Positions 43,822 through 52,393 of a stretch of 64,000 nucleotides of DNA are shown piece after piece. A model generated the notes under the pieces. The model was not told where the DNA came from, did no database searches, and worked only from the letters and a program-made list of their open reading frames with translations. The position numbers were made by a program, and so were the translations under genes. Numbering within the stretch: position 1 is the first letter of the stretch; every line of letters starts with the position of its first letter. This DNA is from Phytohabitans sp037414955 (GTDB lineage: Bacteria; Actinomycetota; Actinomycetes; Mycobacteriales; Micromonosporaceae), in the NCBI GenBank assembly GCA_037414955.1, contig JBBEWH010000019.1, positions 1 to 64,000 on the forward strand, in the 5' to 3' direction.

Positions 43822-44567
43822 GACCGGCTCCGTCCGCGTGCGGGCACTGTCGCCTCGATCGCCAGGGCCGTCGGCGGTGTTGCTGCCGATGGGATTGACG
43901 TGGTCGCTGGTATGGCAAAGCTGGTGTGCGCCAACGCTGCCTGCGTCAGTCGCGGCTGATCGGCCCGCGACGACCACTCGGATACGAGGTCACGGTTCAG
44001 GGCGGCGAATGAGGTGTTCACCTGCTCGGCGAGGGTCACCTCGCCGAGTGGTGTGGCCATCACCGGGCCGGGCGTGCGGGTCCGCCAGGTGGTGGTGATG
44101 TCGCCGGCCGCGGTCAGGGCGCCGTGTAGGGCGCCTTCGGTGACCGCCTTGCGGTGCACCGCTTCGGTGATGGCTTGCGGCGCGGACTGGCCGTCATGGC
44201 GATTGAGCGCGGCGATCGCGGCGACCTCCAGCACCCGGCGAGGCGGCGGTGGGGCGGCATTGTGTCGGGGACGTGCGGCGTGCGCGGTCTGGACGAGCTG
44301 GCGTACCGCGTCGCGCTGCGCCCGGTCAGTGGCGGGGCCGTTGGCGAGTTCCTGGAAGGTCGCGGCGGCGCGGGTGGCGAGGGCGGTATAGCCGTGGGCG
44401 TACGCGATGGGATACGCGGCGTCCCAGGCCAGGGTGGCGGCCGTGACGATCCGCCCGCGCCGGCGGCCGGGCAGGGTTGCCGCACGCGCCCACTGCCGCG
44501 ACGCTTCGGCGGCGGCGCGGGCGGCGGCCTCGGTGAGGCTGGCCGGGTACTGCGGCAGCGCGGGCAT
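43818..44567 (-). CDS. Hypothetical protein of the conjugation-like operon
   Basis: This 249-residue soluble protein is mostly alpha-helical and Ala-rich (LTEAAARAAAEASRQWARAA; AYAHGYTALATRAAATFQEL; TLAEQVNTSFAALNRDLVSE). I know no match. It overlaps the next gene by four bases and starts 19 bases after the 44587 gene's stop. The repeated theme of Ala/Arg-rich helical proteins here suggests structural partners. Confidence 0.62.
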   Translation of the reverse strand: MPALPQYPASLTEAAARAAAEASRQWARAATLPGRRRGRIVTAATLAWDAAYPIAYAHGYTALATRAAATFQELANGPATDRAQRDAVRQLVQTAHAARPRHNAAPPPPRRVLEVAAIAALNRHDGQSAPQAITEAVHRKAVTEGALHGALTAAGDITTTWRTRTPGPVMATPLGEVTLAEQVNTSFAALNRDLVSEWSSRADQPRLTQAALAHTSFAIPATTSIPSAATPPTALAIEATVPARGRSRS

Positions 44568-44586
44568 GGCCTGCTCCTCCTGTCCG

Positions 44587-45219
44587 CTACCGGCCGTGCG
44601 GGCGGCTTGTCGGCTGATGCACCGGCGCGAGGGCCGGCGGCGGAGCTGCCGCGGCCGCGACGTCCGACCCAGCGGCGGGCGGGGCAGCGAAGCTCAACTG
44701 CGCGACGCCGTGCGGCGACGGCGTCGCTTGCGCGGCCTGGTCATCGGTGGATCGCGCGGCGGTGGCGCCGTCGTCAGGCCCGTTGGCGAGTTGGGTGGCG
44801 GCTTGCAGCCGGTAGCGGGTGGTGAGGGTGCGGGCAAGCTCCCGGGCGGCATCCATGGACAGCGGGTCGTTGGCCGCGTCGGTCAGCAAGGCGACGGTGG
44901 CCGGTCCGGTTCGTACGGCAGCCCAAGGTCGGTCTGCCAGGCCGACCTGGTCCGCCATGCTGCGCGCGATCTGTGCCCAGTCGGCGTCGGGGAGCTGGCG
45001 TTCTACCGGCGTCGTGCGCATGGCGAGCGTGGTCACCGTGCCGCGGTCGGCCAGCCGCCGTAGGTTTTCGCGCCAGGTACTGAGGTGCCAGCCGCCGCCG
45101 GCCTCGATGACCCGGGTGTCTGCCGGCCGCCCGCCGGTACGCAACGGGCTGTCGGCCCCTGCCACAATGGACGCGGCGAGGCGACGGGACGACCGCGCAT
45201 CGTAGGTGTTTACCAGCAT
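44587..45219 (-). CDS. Hypothetical protein, faintly relaxase-like
   Basis: This 210-residue protein contains the block DADWAQIARSMADQVGL, WAAVRTGPATVALLTDAAND and LARTLTTRYRLQAA. It parallels in order and spacing the W-x-x-IA...RWVAVRH...RYGL blocks of actinobacterial MobA-type relaxases, but without their three-His metal site. This is my inference and weak. The C-terminal third is Ala/Pro-rich. It is located between the wall hydrolase and the coupled unknown genes of the conjugation-like operon. Confidence 0.55.
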   Translation of the reverse strand: MLVNTYDARSSRRLAASIVAGADSPLRTGGRPADTRVIEAGGGWHLSTWRENLRRLADRGTVTTLAMRTTPVERQLPDADWAQIARSMADQVGLADRPWAAVRTGPATVALLTDAANDPLSMDAARELARTLTTRYRLQAATQLANGPDDGATAARSTDDQAAQATPSPHGVAQLSFAAPPAAGSDVAAAAAPPPALAPVHQPTSRPHGR

Positions 45220-45285
45220 GTCGTGGTCTCCAATGGGATCTGGTTGCGGTCAAGCGCCGGGCCGGAGGACGAGGGACGAGGCCGT

Positions 45286-46413
45286 TCATTCGGATTCGCG
45301 CCGGATATGGACACCGACTGAGTCCATAAAGGACAGTGGGTCTGTGGCGTTGTTTTCGGTAAGCGGCGGGGCGTCGCGATGGATCTCGAAGTGCAGGTGT
45401 GGACCGGATGAGCGGCCTGTGGAGCCGACCCAGGCGATGAGCTGCCCGGCTTGCACCTGGGCGCCGGCGGAGACGTTGAGTCGCACGGCGTGGCAGTAGC
45501 GGGTGGCGAAGCCGCCGCCGTGGTTGATGTTGATCCGCAGTCCGCAGCCGGACAGGTTCGGGTTGCCGGGTCGGTCGCAGTAGGCGCTGTCGCAGCCGGC
45601 GGCCAGGACGACTCCGGCGGCGGCGGCGTAGATCGGTGTGCCGGTGGGCGCGGCCAGGTCGATGCCGTCGTGGTCGGGTCGGCTCGGCGGGCGGAACCTG
45701 CTGACCAGGTGGTAGCTGTCCGGCGGCAGCGGCAGCCGCCATGCGCCTGTGCCCCCGGCCGCGAGGGTGTATTTGTCGATGCGGGAGCGGACCTGCTGCG
45801 GGTAGTCGTGCGCTAGGCCCGCGGCCGGGACGCCTCCGGCGTCGAGGATGCAGCCGCGTCCGCAGAAGTAGCCGGCCCAGGCGATGTCGAGGGGGTTACC
45901 GTCCAGCAGGCCGGTGCCGATGTTGCGGTCGGCCCAGGCGACGAGGTCGCACATCAGCCGGCCCATGGCGTAGATGGCGTCCTCCGGGTCGTCCGGAGCG
46001 TTGCGGCCGTCGTGGTCGTAGTCGCCGCCCCAGGTGGCCCAGGTGCCGAGTTGGAACTGGGCGATGCCGATCGCGTCGCCGCCGTTTTCCGGCGGGTTGT
46101 GCGCCACCGCGTTGGCGTCCCAGCTGCTTTCCAGGTCGATCTGCGCCGCGATCATCGGCGGGCTGATCTGTGGGCAGATCGAGCCGGCGCGCACCACCCA
46201 CGCGGCGAGGTAGCGGGCGTGCGCCGGGATCGCGTCGACGTTGAGCTGGCCGCCGCCGGTGGGCGCCTGGGCGAGCGTGGAGCTCGCGGCGAGCATGGTG
46301 GCGGCGCCCGAGCTGACGAATGCGACCAGCCCGACGATCACGGCGAGTACGGCGGCAAGCAATATGACCATCGCCCGCACCGACGAGTTGGGCTGTTCGT
46401 TGGGGGCGCTCAT
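45286..46413 (-). CDS. Bifunctional wall hydrolase: lytic transglycosylase-like plus M23 peptidase
   Basis: This 375-residue protein has one N-terminal membrane helix (VILLAAVLAVIVGLVAFVSS). A goose-lysozyme/transglycosylase-like domain follows (catalytic-type E95 in QIDLESSWDANAVAHN; GIAQFQLGTWATWG). A C-terminal LytM/M23 endopeptidase completes it, with H248-x3-D252 in DHDGIDL and HLH at 339-341. Such two-domain enzymes open peptidoglycan for type IV secretion channels, the job of VirB1. It lies near the start of the leftward conjugation-like operon. Confidence 0.9.
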   Translation of the reverse strand: MSAPNEQPNSSVRAMVILLAAVLAVIVGLVAFVSSGAATMLAASSTLAQAPTGGGQLNVDAIPAHARYLAAWVVRAGSICPQISPPMIAAQIDLESSWDANAVAHNPPENGGDAIGIAQFQLGTWATWGGDYDHDGRNAPDDPEDAIYAMGRLMCDLVAWADRNIGTGLLDGNPLDIAWAGYFCGRGCILDAGGVPAAGLAHDYPQQVRSRIDKYTLAAGGTGAWRLPLPPDSYHLVSRFRPPSRPDHDGIDLAAPTGTPIYAAAAGVVLAAGCDSAYCDRPGNPNLSGCGLRININHGGGFATRYCHAVRLNVSAGAQVQAGQLIAWVGSTGRSSGPHLHFEIHRDAPPLTENNATDPLSFMDSVGVHIRRESE

Positions 46414-46418
46414 CGTAG

Positions 46419-46955
46419 TCAGCCGGTCTCGTAGCCGGCGACCCGCCAGCCAGCGTCACCGAGCCGGAGTGTGCAGACGACGGTGCGGCGCTGCGCCGGG
46501 CCGCGCCAGCCGTCGCGCCCGATCGGCCATGCGGTGACGACGGCGGCGTGGTGCTGGACGCCGTCGGTGGCAGGGGGCAGCGCGTCGCCGGCGTACGGGC
46601 CAACCTGGACATCGAGGTAGACGCCGTGCGCGGCCCACTGCTGCCACTGCGGCGTCTGCGGAACGGGTGGTTGGGCGGCGACGGCGGCGGCCAACGTGGC
46701 ATCCATGTACGCCGTCGCGCGCCGATACGCCTCGGCCGGTCCACCGTCCACCGACGTGTCCACCCGATGAAGCGCCACGGCGAACGCGCGGCATACCCGC
46801 TCCGGGTCGCGGTAGTCGACGGCCGGGTCGGCAGCAGGCGCAGTCGCGGACGGTGCGGGTGCCGTCGGCGGCGATGCCGCAGAACAGCCCGAGGCGCAGG
46901 CCGCCACAACGGCTGCGGTGGCCAGCAGCACAAGAGTTCGACGGGTTCGGGTCAT
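46419..46955 (-). CDS. Lipoprotein, first gene of the leftward operon
   Basis: This protein of about 178 residues starts MTRTRRTLVLLATAAVVAAC and has a lipobox-type ASGC soon after. An Ala/Pro linker leads into a domain of VirB8/NTF2-like character (RVCRAFAVALHRVD, then AAVVTAWPIGRDGW and RLGDAGWRVAGYE). It is probably membrane-anchored on the outside. It ends five bases before the wall hydrolase begins. An upstream GTG at 46964 is another possible start. Confidence 0.72.
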   Translation of the reverse strand: MTRTRRTLVLLATAAVVAACASGCSAASPPTAPAPSATAPAADPAVDYRDPERVCRAFAVALHRVDTSVDGGPAEAYRRATAYMDATLAAAVAAQPPVPQTPQWQQWAAHGVYLDVQVGPYAGDALPPATDGVQHHAAVVTAWPIGRDGWRGPAQRRTVVCTLRLGDAGWRVAGYETG

Positions 46956-46977
46956 GTAGGCCACGCTGGCGCCGACT

Positions 46978-47022
46978 GGTTAGCGGCGGCGCTGCCGTAA
47001 CCCCGTAGCGCCGCCGCTAACC
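46978..47022. repeat. 15-bp perfect inverted repeat
   Basis: GGTTAGCGGCGGCGC (46978-46992) is the exact reverse complement of 47008-47022, with a 15-base loop. The right arm overlaps a CCGTAGCGCC motif (47003-47012). It lies just upstream of the leftward operon. It could be an operator, an oriT-type hairpin or a terminator for readthrough. Confidence 0.75.
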
Positions 47023-47212
47023 ACAGGCTCACCTCACTGCTACTGGTACCTGCAACGCGTCAATGCGGCTCGCTGGAAACAGCATCTGAGCCGCGCCAAA
47101 CGCCGCTCCGGCAGGCACGACTGACCGCACGTTTCGTTCCGCCACTTCGCCCGGCGACCAATTCCGACGCCGGCCGGACCTGTGCTCGCGTTGCTGCTGT
47201 TACGTGGGTACA

Positions 47213-47255
47213 TTCCGCTTCCTGTTCCTGCTGCGGAAGGAATGAGGAAGCGGAA
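47213..47255. repeat. 11-bp perfect inverted repeat
   Basis: TTCCGCTTCCT (47213-47223) and AGGAAGCGGAA (47245-47255) are exact reverse complements around a 21-base loop that itself holds a short TTCC/GGAA dyad. This gives a stable stem in otherwise non-coding DNA. Confidence 0.75.
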
Positions 47256-47480
47256 GCGGAACCGCACGGTGCCCCCGGCCGTAGCGGTGGCGCGTGTACC
47301 GCCACCCGCTCCCACGGGGGCGTGGCGTTTCCGGGAGCGCTACCCGTAGCGCGTGAGCCGTCTCTACCCGCTGTTGACTCAAGCCCGAGTCGCCGTGTGC
47401 CGGTGAGGTTCGGCCCGCGTGCGCTCGATACCGGCAATGCGAGCGCGGGCACCTTGGCCGGCCCCGTCTGCGGCGTGGTG

Positions 47481-48224
47481 TTAGCGTCCCCGGCGCCACC
47501 CGTGACGTGGCCGCTCGCCGGGCTGCGGTACGACGTCGGACTGGTCAACGGGTGTGCCAGCGTTGGCACCGAAACTAAGGCCAGCCACCGACGCCGGTCC
47601 GCGCCCTGGTGTCGGCTCGTCGGGTTCGTCCAGCCATTGTTGCCGGCCCCGGTCGACCGGCTTGGGCAGTCGCAACACCTCTGGTGAGCCGGTCTCGCGA
47701 ACCCAGATCTCCTCCGCTTCCGCGGCCCAGTCGGCGCGGACCACCGGCATGACCGTGAACGCGAAGCCGTAGTGCGTGTCGTAGTCCCCGAAACCGTAGA
47801 GGTCGACCACCTGCTCGGTGTAGTGGATCTGGTTGACGACGCCGGTGGCACCTTCTGGCTCGCCATCGGCGTCGAATCCCCGAACACGCACATGGTCACC
47901 AACGCGGACCTCAGCGGCATGCACATACAGGCGCCCGACGCTTGGGTGTTGCAGCGCCTGGAGTAACTCCAGGCCCGCCCGAGCCGACTGGTCGAGGGTG
48001 CCGTACCAGGCGGCATCGCAAGACCTCTGGTGCAAATGCCCGATCTCATCGGCTATCTGCTCGGCGGTGCGGGTGTCCGCCTCACGCATCGCGCGTCGGG
48101 CCGCGGCTTCGTCAAGCCAGTCGCGGAACTCATGCTGATCCGAGGTAGCGCGTCCGCCGATGGCCGCCGCCGTCGCGTGCGCGTCGTGCGTTGCCGCAGC
48201 GCCAAGGAAGTCCTGCTCATCCAT
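47481..48224 (-). CDS. Hypothetical protein between the divergent operons
   Basis: This 247-residue protein has an Ala/Asp/Arg-rich helical N-terminal half (FRDWLDEAAARRAMREADTR, then EQIADEIGHLHQRSC). A beta-rich mid-section follows (EVRVGDHVRVRGFDADGE, ATGVVNQIHYTEQVVDLYGF), which looks like an SH3-like barrel, and the end is a Pro/Gly-rich tail. Not recognised. It is isolated on the minus strand between two regions carrying CCGTAGCG motifs, so it could be the regulator that binds them. Inference only. Confidence 0.65.
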   Translation of the reverse strand: MDEQDFLGAAATHDAHATAAAIGGRATSDQHEFRDWLDEAAARRAMREADTRTAEQIADEIGHLHQRSCDAAWYGTLDQSARAGLELLQALQHPSVGRLYVHAAEVRVGDHVRVRGFDADGEPEGATGVVNQIHYTEQVVDLYGFGDYDTHYGFAFTVMPVVRADWAAEAEEIWVRETGSPEVLRLPKPVDRGRQQWLDEPDEPTPGRGPASVAGLSFGANAGTPVDQSDVVPQPGERPRHGWRRGR

Positions 48225-48311
48225 TGCGGGTCACCGATAGCCCGGGCGGGCAGAAGCGCGGGTTGCTGCCATACCGGTCATCGTCCGGGCCTTGGCCATC
48301 GGCGGGGCTAC

Positions 48312-48360
48312 CCGTAGCGCCCGTAGCGCCGCCGTTAACCCTGGCGGCAACCGTAGCGCC
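48312..48360. repeat. Three CCGTAGCGCC direct repeats
   Basis: CCGTAGCGCC occurs at 48312-48321, 48321-48330 (sharing one base) and 48351-48360. The same core is present at 47003-47012, with shorter versions at 47279 and 47344. All lie in the two spacers that flank the 47481-48224 gene. They are about 75-120 bases upstream of the rightward operon's first gene and are iteron- or operator-like. Confidence 0.7.
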
Positions 48361-48432
48361 CCCGCTTCCCAAGCAACGTCTCCGGCAGCGGCCCCCATCC
48401 AGGGCCGCGTTCGCATGTCGGAGGAGATCTAT

Positions 48433-48750
48433 ATGTTCCTCAAGCTCGTCGTCGCCGCCCAAGCGACGCTCGTCGCGCCGGAGCCCTCGGCTCCTGGGGT
48501 GGCGCCCAACCCTGGTCCGGTAGCCCCGCCCGGTATGGATGCCGTAGCTAGCACGTTCCTCGGCTGGGGCAAGTGGGTCCTGCTGGTCGCCGGCGTTCTC
48601 GGCTTCTTCATCTGCGCGGGCATGATGATCATCGGCCGGAGGAACCGGTCGCAGACCGCGGTGGACGGTGCGGCGGGTGTGCCGTGGGTGCTTGCCGGAC
48701 TCGCGTTGACCAGCCTGGCCGCCGGGATTGCCGGGGTGGCACTGACATGA
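48433..48750 (+). CDS. VirB2/pilin-like small membrane protein
   Basis: This 105-residue protein starts MFLKLVVAAQATLVAPEPSA, followed by a Pro-rich segment and two hydrophobic helices (WVLLVAGVLGFFICAGMMII; VLAGLALTSLAAGIAGVAL) separated by a short basic/polar loop. That is the VirB2/TraA hairpin layout. GGAGGAGATC is well placed for the ATG at 48433; another in-frame ATG lies at 48415. First gene of the rightward T4SS-like operon. Homology to VirB2 is by topology, not sequence. Confidence 0.7.
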   Translation: MFLKLVVAAQATLVAPEPSAPGVAPNPGPVAPPGMDAVASTFLGWGKWVLLVAGVLGFFICAGMMIIGRRNRSQTAVDGAAGVPWVLAGLALTSLAAGIAGVALT

Positions 48751-49520
48751 GCCGCCCACGTTTCCGGCACGCGGCGCCACGCCGCCGCGTCTCACCCCTT
48801 GTCGTCGCAGCCGCCGGGCTCGCGCTGCTTGTAGCGGCGTCGTATGTGGTCGCCCGCACCGGCGATCGCCCGACGCAAGGCGACGCCTCGCGCGACCGCC
48901 AGGTCGTCACGGTCGGTCCACGCGAACCGTCCGCGTCGGCGACGGCCGACCAGGTGGCCGCCGACATCACCTGGCCGACCGACCTGACCTGGATCACCGT
49001 CGCGGGGCTTGACCTGCCCGTCTCGGCGGCAGCCGGTCCACGCGATCTGGCCGACGGCCGAGCACGGGGGTTCAGCCAGACGCCCGCCGGGGCCGTCCTC
49101 GCGGCGCTGCACCTGCTGGTGCGCTCCAGCCCGCAGGTCGGTCCCGGGGTGTGGGAGCCGACCCTGCGCGAGCAGGTCGTCGGCCCGGACATCGCCGCGT
49201 ACACCGACGCGGTCAACCACGACTACGAGACTGCCCGCGAGCGGTTGCAGGTGCCGTACGGCGAGCCGTTAGGCCGCATCTACGCCTCGATCGGTGGCGT
49301 GCGCGTCGACGCCTACAGCCCGCAGGCGGCGAGCCTGCGAGTGCTCATCGAGGCACCGGGCGGCGACGGAGGCATCGCCCGCGCCGCCACCGTGGTCCAG
49401 GTGTCGTGGTCGGGCACCGACTGGCAGTTGATCGCCCCGCCTCGCGGCGACTGGTCCACCGTGCGGGTGCTCATCTCCGCCGACCTCGCCGCCGGCTACA
49501 CGCCACTGCCGGGCAGGTAG
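48747..49520 (+). CDS. VirB8/TcpC-like membrane protein
   Basis: This 257-residue protein has a basic N-terminus, one membrane helix (SPLVVAAAGLALLVAASYVV) and an extracytoplasmic domain with SQTPAGAVLAALHLLVRSSP and SADLAAGYTPLPGR at the end. Single-helix proteins with an NTF2-like periplasmic domain are the VirB8/TcpC components of T4SS. The ATG overlaps the previous stop (ATGA). Confidence 0.7.
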   Translation: MSRPRFRHAAPRRRVSPLVVAAAGLALLVAASYVVARTGDRPTQGDASRDRQVVTVGPREPSASATADQVAADITWPTDLTWITVAGLDLPVSAAAGPRDLADGRARGFSQTPAGAVLAALHLLVRSSPQVGPGVWEPTLREQVVGPDIAAYTDAVNHDYETARERLQVPYGEPLGRIYASIGGVRVDAYSPQAASLRVLIEAPGGDGGIARAATVVQVSWSGTDWQLIAPPRGDWSTVRVLISADLAAGYTPLPGR

Positions 49521-49522
49521 CC

Positions 49523-50866
49523 ATGTGCGACGCATGGGACCTCAAATGCCAGTTCAAGGAAGGCGCCACCGAGGTCGCCGGCGCGGTGGCCGACACCATG
49601 ATCGGCCAGCTCGCCTTCATGATCAAAGAGGCGCAGAGCACCGTGATCACCTCGACGGTGACCTGGTGGCTGTACCTGCCGCCGGTCAACGTCGAGTCCG
49701 CGCCGGCCGCACAAACATTGCAGGAGTGGATGCTGCCCTTCGCGCTGCTGATCGCGGTCGGCGGCATCATGTGGCAATCCCTGCTATTGATCATCAACCG
49801 CAAGGGCGAGCCGCTGGTCACCGTCGTGAAAGGACTGTTCACCACCGCGCTGTGGGGAGCGGTGAGCCTGACCGGCACGCAGATGGTGCTGCGGGCATGC
49901 GAGTCCTACACCGAATGGGTCCTCACCCGAGGCATGGACTGCGATCCAGGCATCGGGCAGGACGCCGCCTGCAAGACCGACGCCCTGGCCAGCCGGATCC
50001 AGCTCATGCTCACCCCCGCCGGCGGGATGGCCAACATTTTGATCATCATCGTGGGCTTGTTCGTGCTCATCGCCAGCATCATGCAGGCGATGCTGCTGCT
50101 GTTCCGCAACGGCGCGATCATCATCCTTGCCGGGATGCTGCAACTCGCCGCATCAGGCACGTTCACCGCGGCCACGTCGAACTGGCTGCGCCGGGTGCTC
50201 GGCTGGCTGCTGGCGTTGACGTTCTACGAACCGTTCGCCGCCACCTCGTACGCAGTCGCGTTCATGCTCATCGGCGACCCGGAGAACAAGGACATCGCGA
50301 CCTGGTTCACCGGTGCCGGCATGCTCGGCCTGAGCCTGGTCTCACTGCCGGCGATGATGCGGTTCTTCAACTGGACCGTCGGCGCCGTCCAGCAGTCCGG
50401 CAACTCCGCCGGCATGCTCGCCGCCGCCGGCGCGGCCGGCCTGCACGCGGTCGCGTCTCGACAGGGCGCGTCCGGAATGACCGCCACCGACTACGCCCGG
50501 GACATGGACCGCCGCTACCCGCCTCCGTCCGGCGGGGGTGGCGGTGGTGGCGGGTCTGGTAACCCGCGGCCTACACCGCCGACGTTCACCGGCCCATCGC
50601 CGACCGCTCCCGCCACCACTCCGACGGCGACGAGTACCAGGGCCGCGAGCACCGCCAGTACCGCGTCAACGACGGCGACCGCCGGTGCCACCACCGCCGG
50701 TGCGGGTGCAGCCGGAGCAGGCGCGGGAGCAGGCGCAGTGGGAGCCTCGGCCGCCGCAGGTCCTGCCGCCCCCGTTGTCGCCGGGGTCGTCGTCGGCGCC
50801 AAGGTCGCCGGTACGGCGGCCCGCACGGCGGCGGACACGGTGGCGCGTTCGGCCGAGGAACGGTGA
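49523..50866 (+). CDS. VirB6/TrbL-like polytopic membrane protein
   Basis: This 447-residue protein has at least six hydrophobic segments (MLPFALLIAVGGIMWQSLLL; NILIIIVGLFVLIASIMQAM; AIIILAGMLQLAASG; RRVLGWLLALTFYEPFAATS; GAGMLGLSLVSLPAMM). The conserved cytoplasmic-type NWLRRVLGW region is followed by a low-complexity Gly/Pro then Ala/Thr tail. This matches VirB6/TrbL channel proteins. The start is ATG two bases after the previous stop. Confidence 0.78.
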   Translation: MCDAWDLKCQFKEGATEVAGAVADTMIGQLAFMIKEAQSTVITSTVTWWLYLPPVNVESAPAAQTLQEWMLPFALLIAVGGIMWQSLLLIINRKGEPLVTVVKGLFTTALWGAVSLTGTQMVLRACESYTEWVLTRGMDCDPGIGQDAACKTDALASRIQLMLTPAGGMANILIIIVGLFVLIASIMQAMLLLFRNGAIIILAGMLQLAASGTFTAATSNWLRRVLGWLLALTFYEPFAATSYAVAFMLIGDPENKDIATWFTGAGMLGLSLVSLPAMMRFFNWTVGAVQQSGNSAGMLAAAGAAGLHAVASRQGASGMTATDYARDMDRRYPPPSGGGGGGGGSGNPRPTPPTFTGPSPTAPATTPTATSTRAASTASTASTTATAGATTAGAGAAGAGAGAGAVGASAAAGPAAPVVAGVVVGAKVAGTAARTAADTVARSAEER

Positions 50867-52368
50867 GCACGATGGCTGCTGTTACGCGCTCAGACGAGCC
50901 GCGCACCTACGGCGGATGGCGACGGGCCCGAACGCTGGGGCTGTTCGGGCTGGGCTTCGCCCAGACGATGGTGGTGCTCGCCGCGATGACTGTCGCGCTG
51001 ATCACGGTGTCAGTGAGTTTCGCGGCCGTCGCCGTCGTCGGACCGATCTGCCTGGTCGTCATCGTCGGCAACGTCGCCCAGTGGGATGGTGTGTCCCTCG
51101 CTCAGGCGCTCGTGCAGCGCCTGCGCTGGGTCACCGGCGGCGCCCGCGGGCAGACCAGCTACCGCGGCGGGGTCATGTCCGCGCAGGAGCACGCCTGGCA
51201 ACTGCCCGGCGTGCTCGCCCCCACGGTGCTGCTGTCGGCAGATGACGGGCACGGCGGCAGCTACGGGGTGGTGTGGCACCGCCGGCTGGGCACCATGACC
51301 GTCACGTTGCGCTGCGCCGCCCAGTCCACCTGGCTGGCCGACCCGGACGCGGCCACCGCGTGGGTGTCCAACTGGGGCGGTTGGCTGGCCGGGCTCGGGC
51401 ACATCCCTATGGTGCGGTGGGTCGCGGTCACCGTAGACACCGCGCCGGACTCCGGCACCCGGCTGGCCGACTACATCACCGGACGCCTGGCGCCGGACGG
51501 GCCGGCCGCGGCGGTGCGGGTGCTTCAGCAGCTCGTCGCCGCCGCGCCGCAGGCCGCCGCCGACGTGCAGACCACCGTGTCGATCACGTTCGACCCGGCC
51601 GGTTCGCCGGCCAGGCCCAAGACGGTGCCGGACTTCCTCGCCGAGGTGGATCGGGCACTGCCGGGGTTGCAGGACGCGCTGGCCGGGTGCGGGCTGACGG
51701 TGCTCGGCCGAGCCAGCGCCGCCGAGGTGGCCGGAATCGTCCGGCACTGCTTCGATCCGACCTCGCGTGGCGACGTGACCCGGCTGCTGGCGGCGGATCC
51801 GGATGCGGCGGCCGAACTGCTCGACTGGAGCAACGCTGGCCCGGTCTCCGCACAGGAGCACAACGACCGGTACGAGCACGAGGGCGCCACCAGTGTCACC
51901 TGGGCGTGGCACGAGGCACCGCGGCAGCCGGTGACCCACCATGTGCTCGCCCGGCTGCTCGCGCCCGGCGACCACCCCAAGCGGGTCACTGTGCTGTACC
52001 GGCCGCTTACTGCTGCGCAGGCGGCGGCCGAGGTGGAGCAGCAGGTCAACGCCGCCCAATTCCGTTCCGCGTACCGGCGGGCACGCAAGCTCGACCCCAC
52101 CGCCCGGGACATCGCCGACCACGAGCAGGCCGCCCAGGCAGCCCGCGAGGAGGCGCTCGGCGCGGGCGTCGGACTGATCAGCCTGTGGGTCACCACCACC
52201 GTGCTCGACCCGGCCGACCTCGGCCGTGCCGTCGCCGATGTGGAGAGCCGGTCGGAGACCTGCAAGGTGCGGCTGCGCCGGTTGTGGCGCTCCCAGGCCG
52301 CTGGGTTCGCCGTCACCCTCCCGGCGGGAATCTGCCCGCCGGTGCTGTCGCGGCAATGGCCGCACTGA
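50863..52368 (+). CDS. SCO6880/PrgI-type T4SS protein, VirB4 N-terminal half
   Basis: This 501-residue protein has a PrgI-like N-terminus with two membrane helices (LGLFGLGFAQTMVVLAAMTV; FAAVAVVGPICLVVIVGNV). It continues as a soluble region of the SCO6880 family, similar to the N-terminal half of VirB4 (YRGGVMSAQEHAWQLPGVLA; GVVWHRRLGTMTVTLRC; TRLLAADPDAAAEL). No Walker motif is present. The nucleotide-binding half is the separate VirB4-like gene two genes on. It overlaps the previous gene as GTGA. Confidence 0.82.
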   Translation: MSTMAAVTRSDEPRTYGGWRRARTLGLFGLGFAQTMVVLAAMTVALITVSVSFAAVAVVGPICLVVIVGNVAQWDGVSLAQALVQRLRWVTGGARGQTSYRGGVMSAQEHAWQLPGVLAPTVLLSADDGHGGSYGVVWHRRLGTMTVTLRCAAQSTWLADPDAATAWVSNWGGWLAGLGHIPMVRWVAVTVDTAPDSGTRLADYITGRLAPDGPAAAVRVLQQLVAAAPQAAADVQTTVSITFDPAGSPARPKTVPDFLAEVDRALPGLQDALAGCGLTVLGRASAAEVAGIVRHCFDPTSRGDVTRLLAADPDAAAELLDWSNAGPVSAQEHNDRYEHEGATSVTWAWHEAPRQPVTHHVLARLLAPGDHPKRVTVLYRPLTAAQAAAEVEQQVNAAQFRSAYRRARKLDPTARDIADHEQAAQAAREEALGAGVGLISLWVTTTVLDPADLGRAVADVESRSETCKVRLRRLWRSQAAGFAVTLPAGICPPVLSRQWPH

Positions 52369-52393
52369 TCTCTCGCTGGAGGGAGGCAACGAA

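Larger units (their letters stand above)
46965..47480. other. Control region between the divergent operons
   Basis: About 516 bases without a convincing gene: the ORFs here are Arg/Pro/Ser-rich and lack motifs. It contains a 15-bp perfect dyad at 46978-47022, an 11-bp perfect dyad at 47213-47255, and CCGTAGCG copies at 47003, 47279 and 47344. It should hold the leftward operon promoter, and could hold oriT. Confidence 0.6.

Noticed and set aside
47060..48049. 329-codon minus-strand frame in the control region
   Set aside because: It overlaps the better-supported 47481-48224 gene in another frame and extends across repeat-rich spacer DNA with Arg/Ser/Pro bias.
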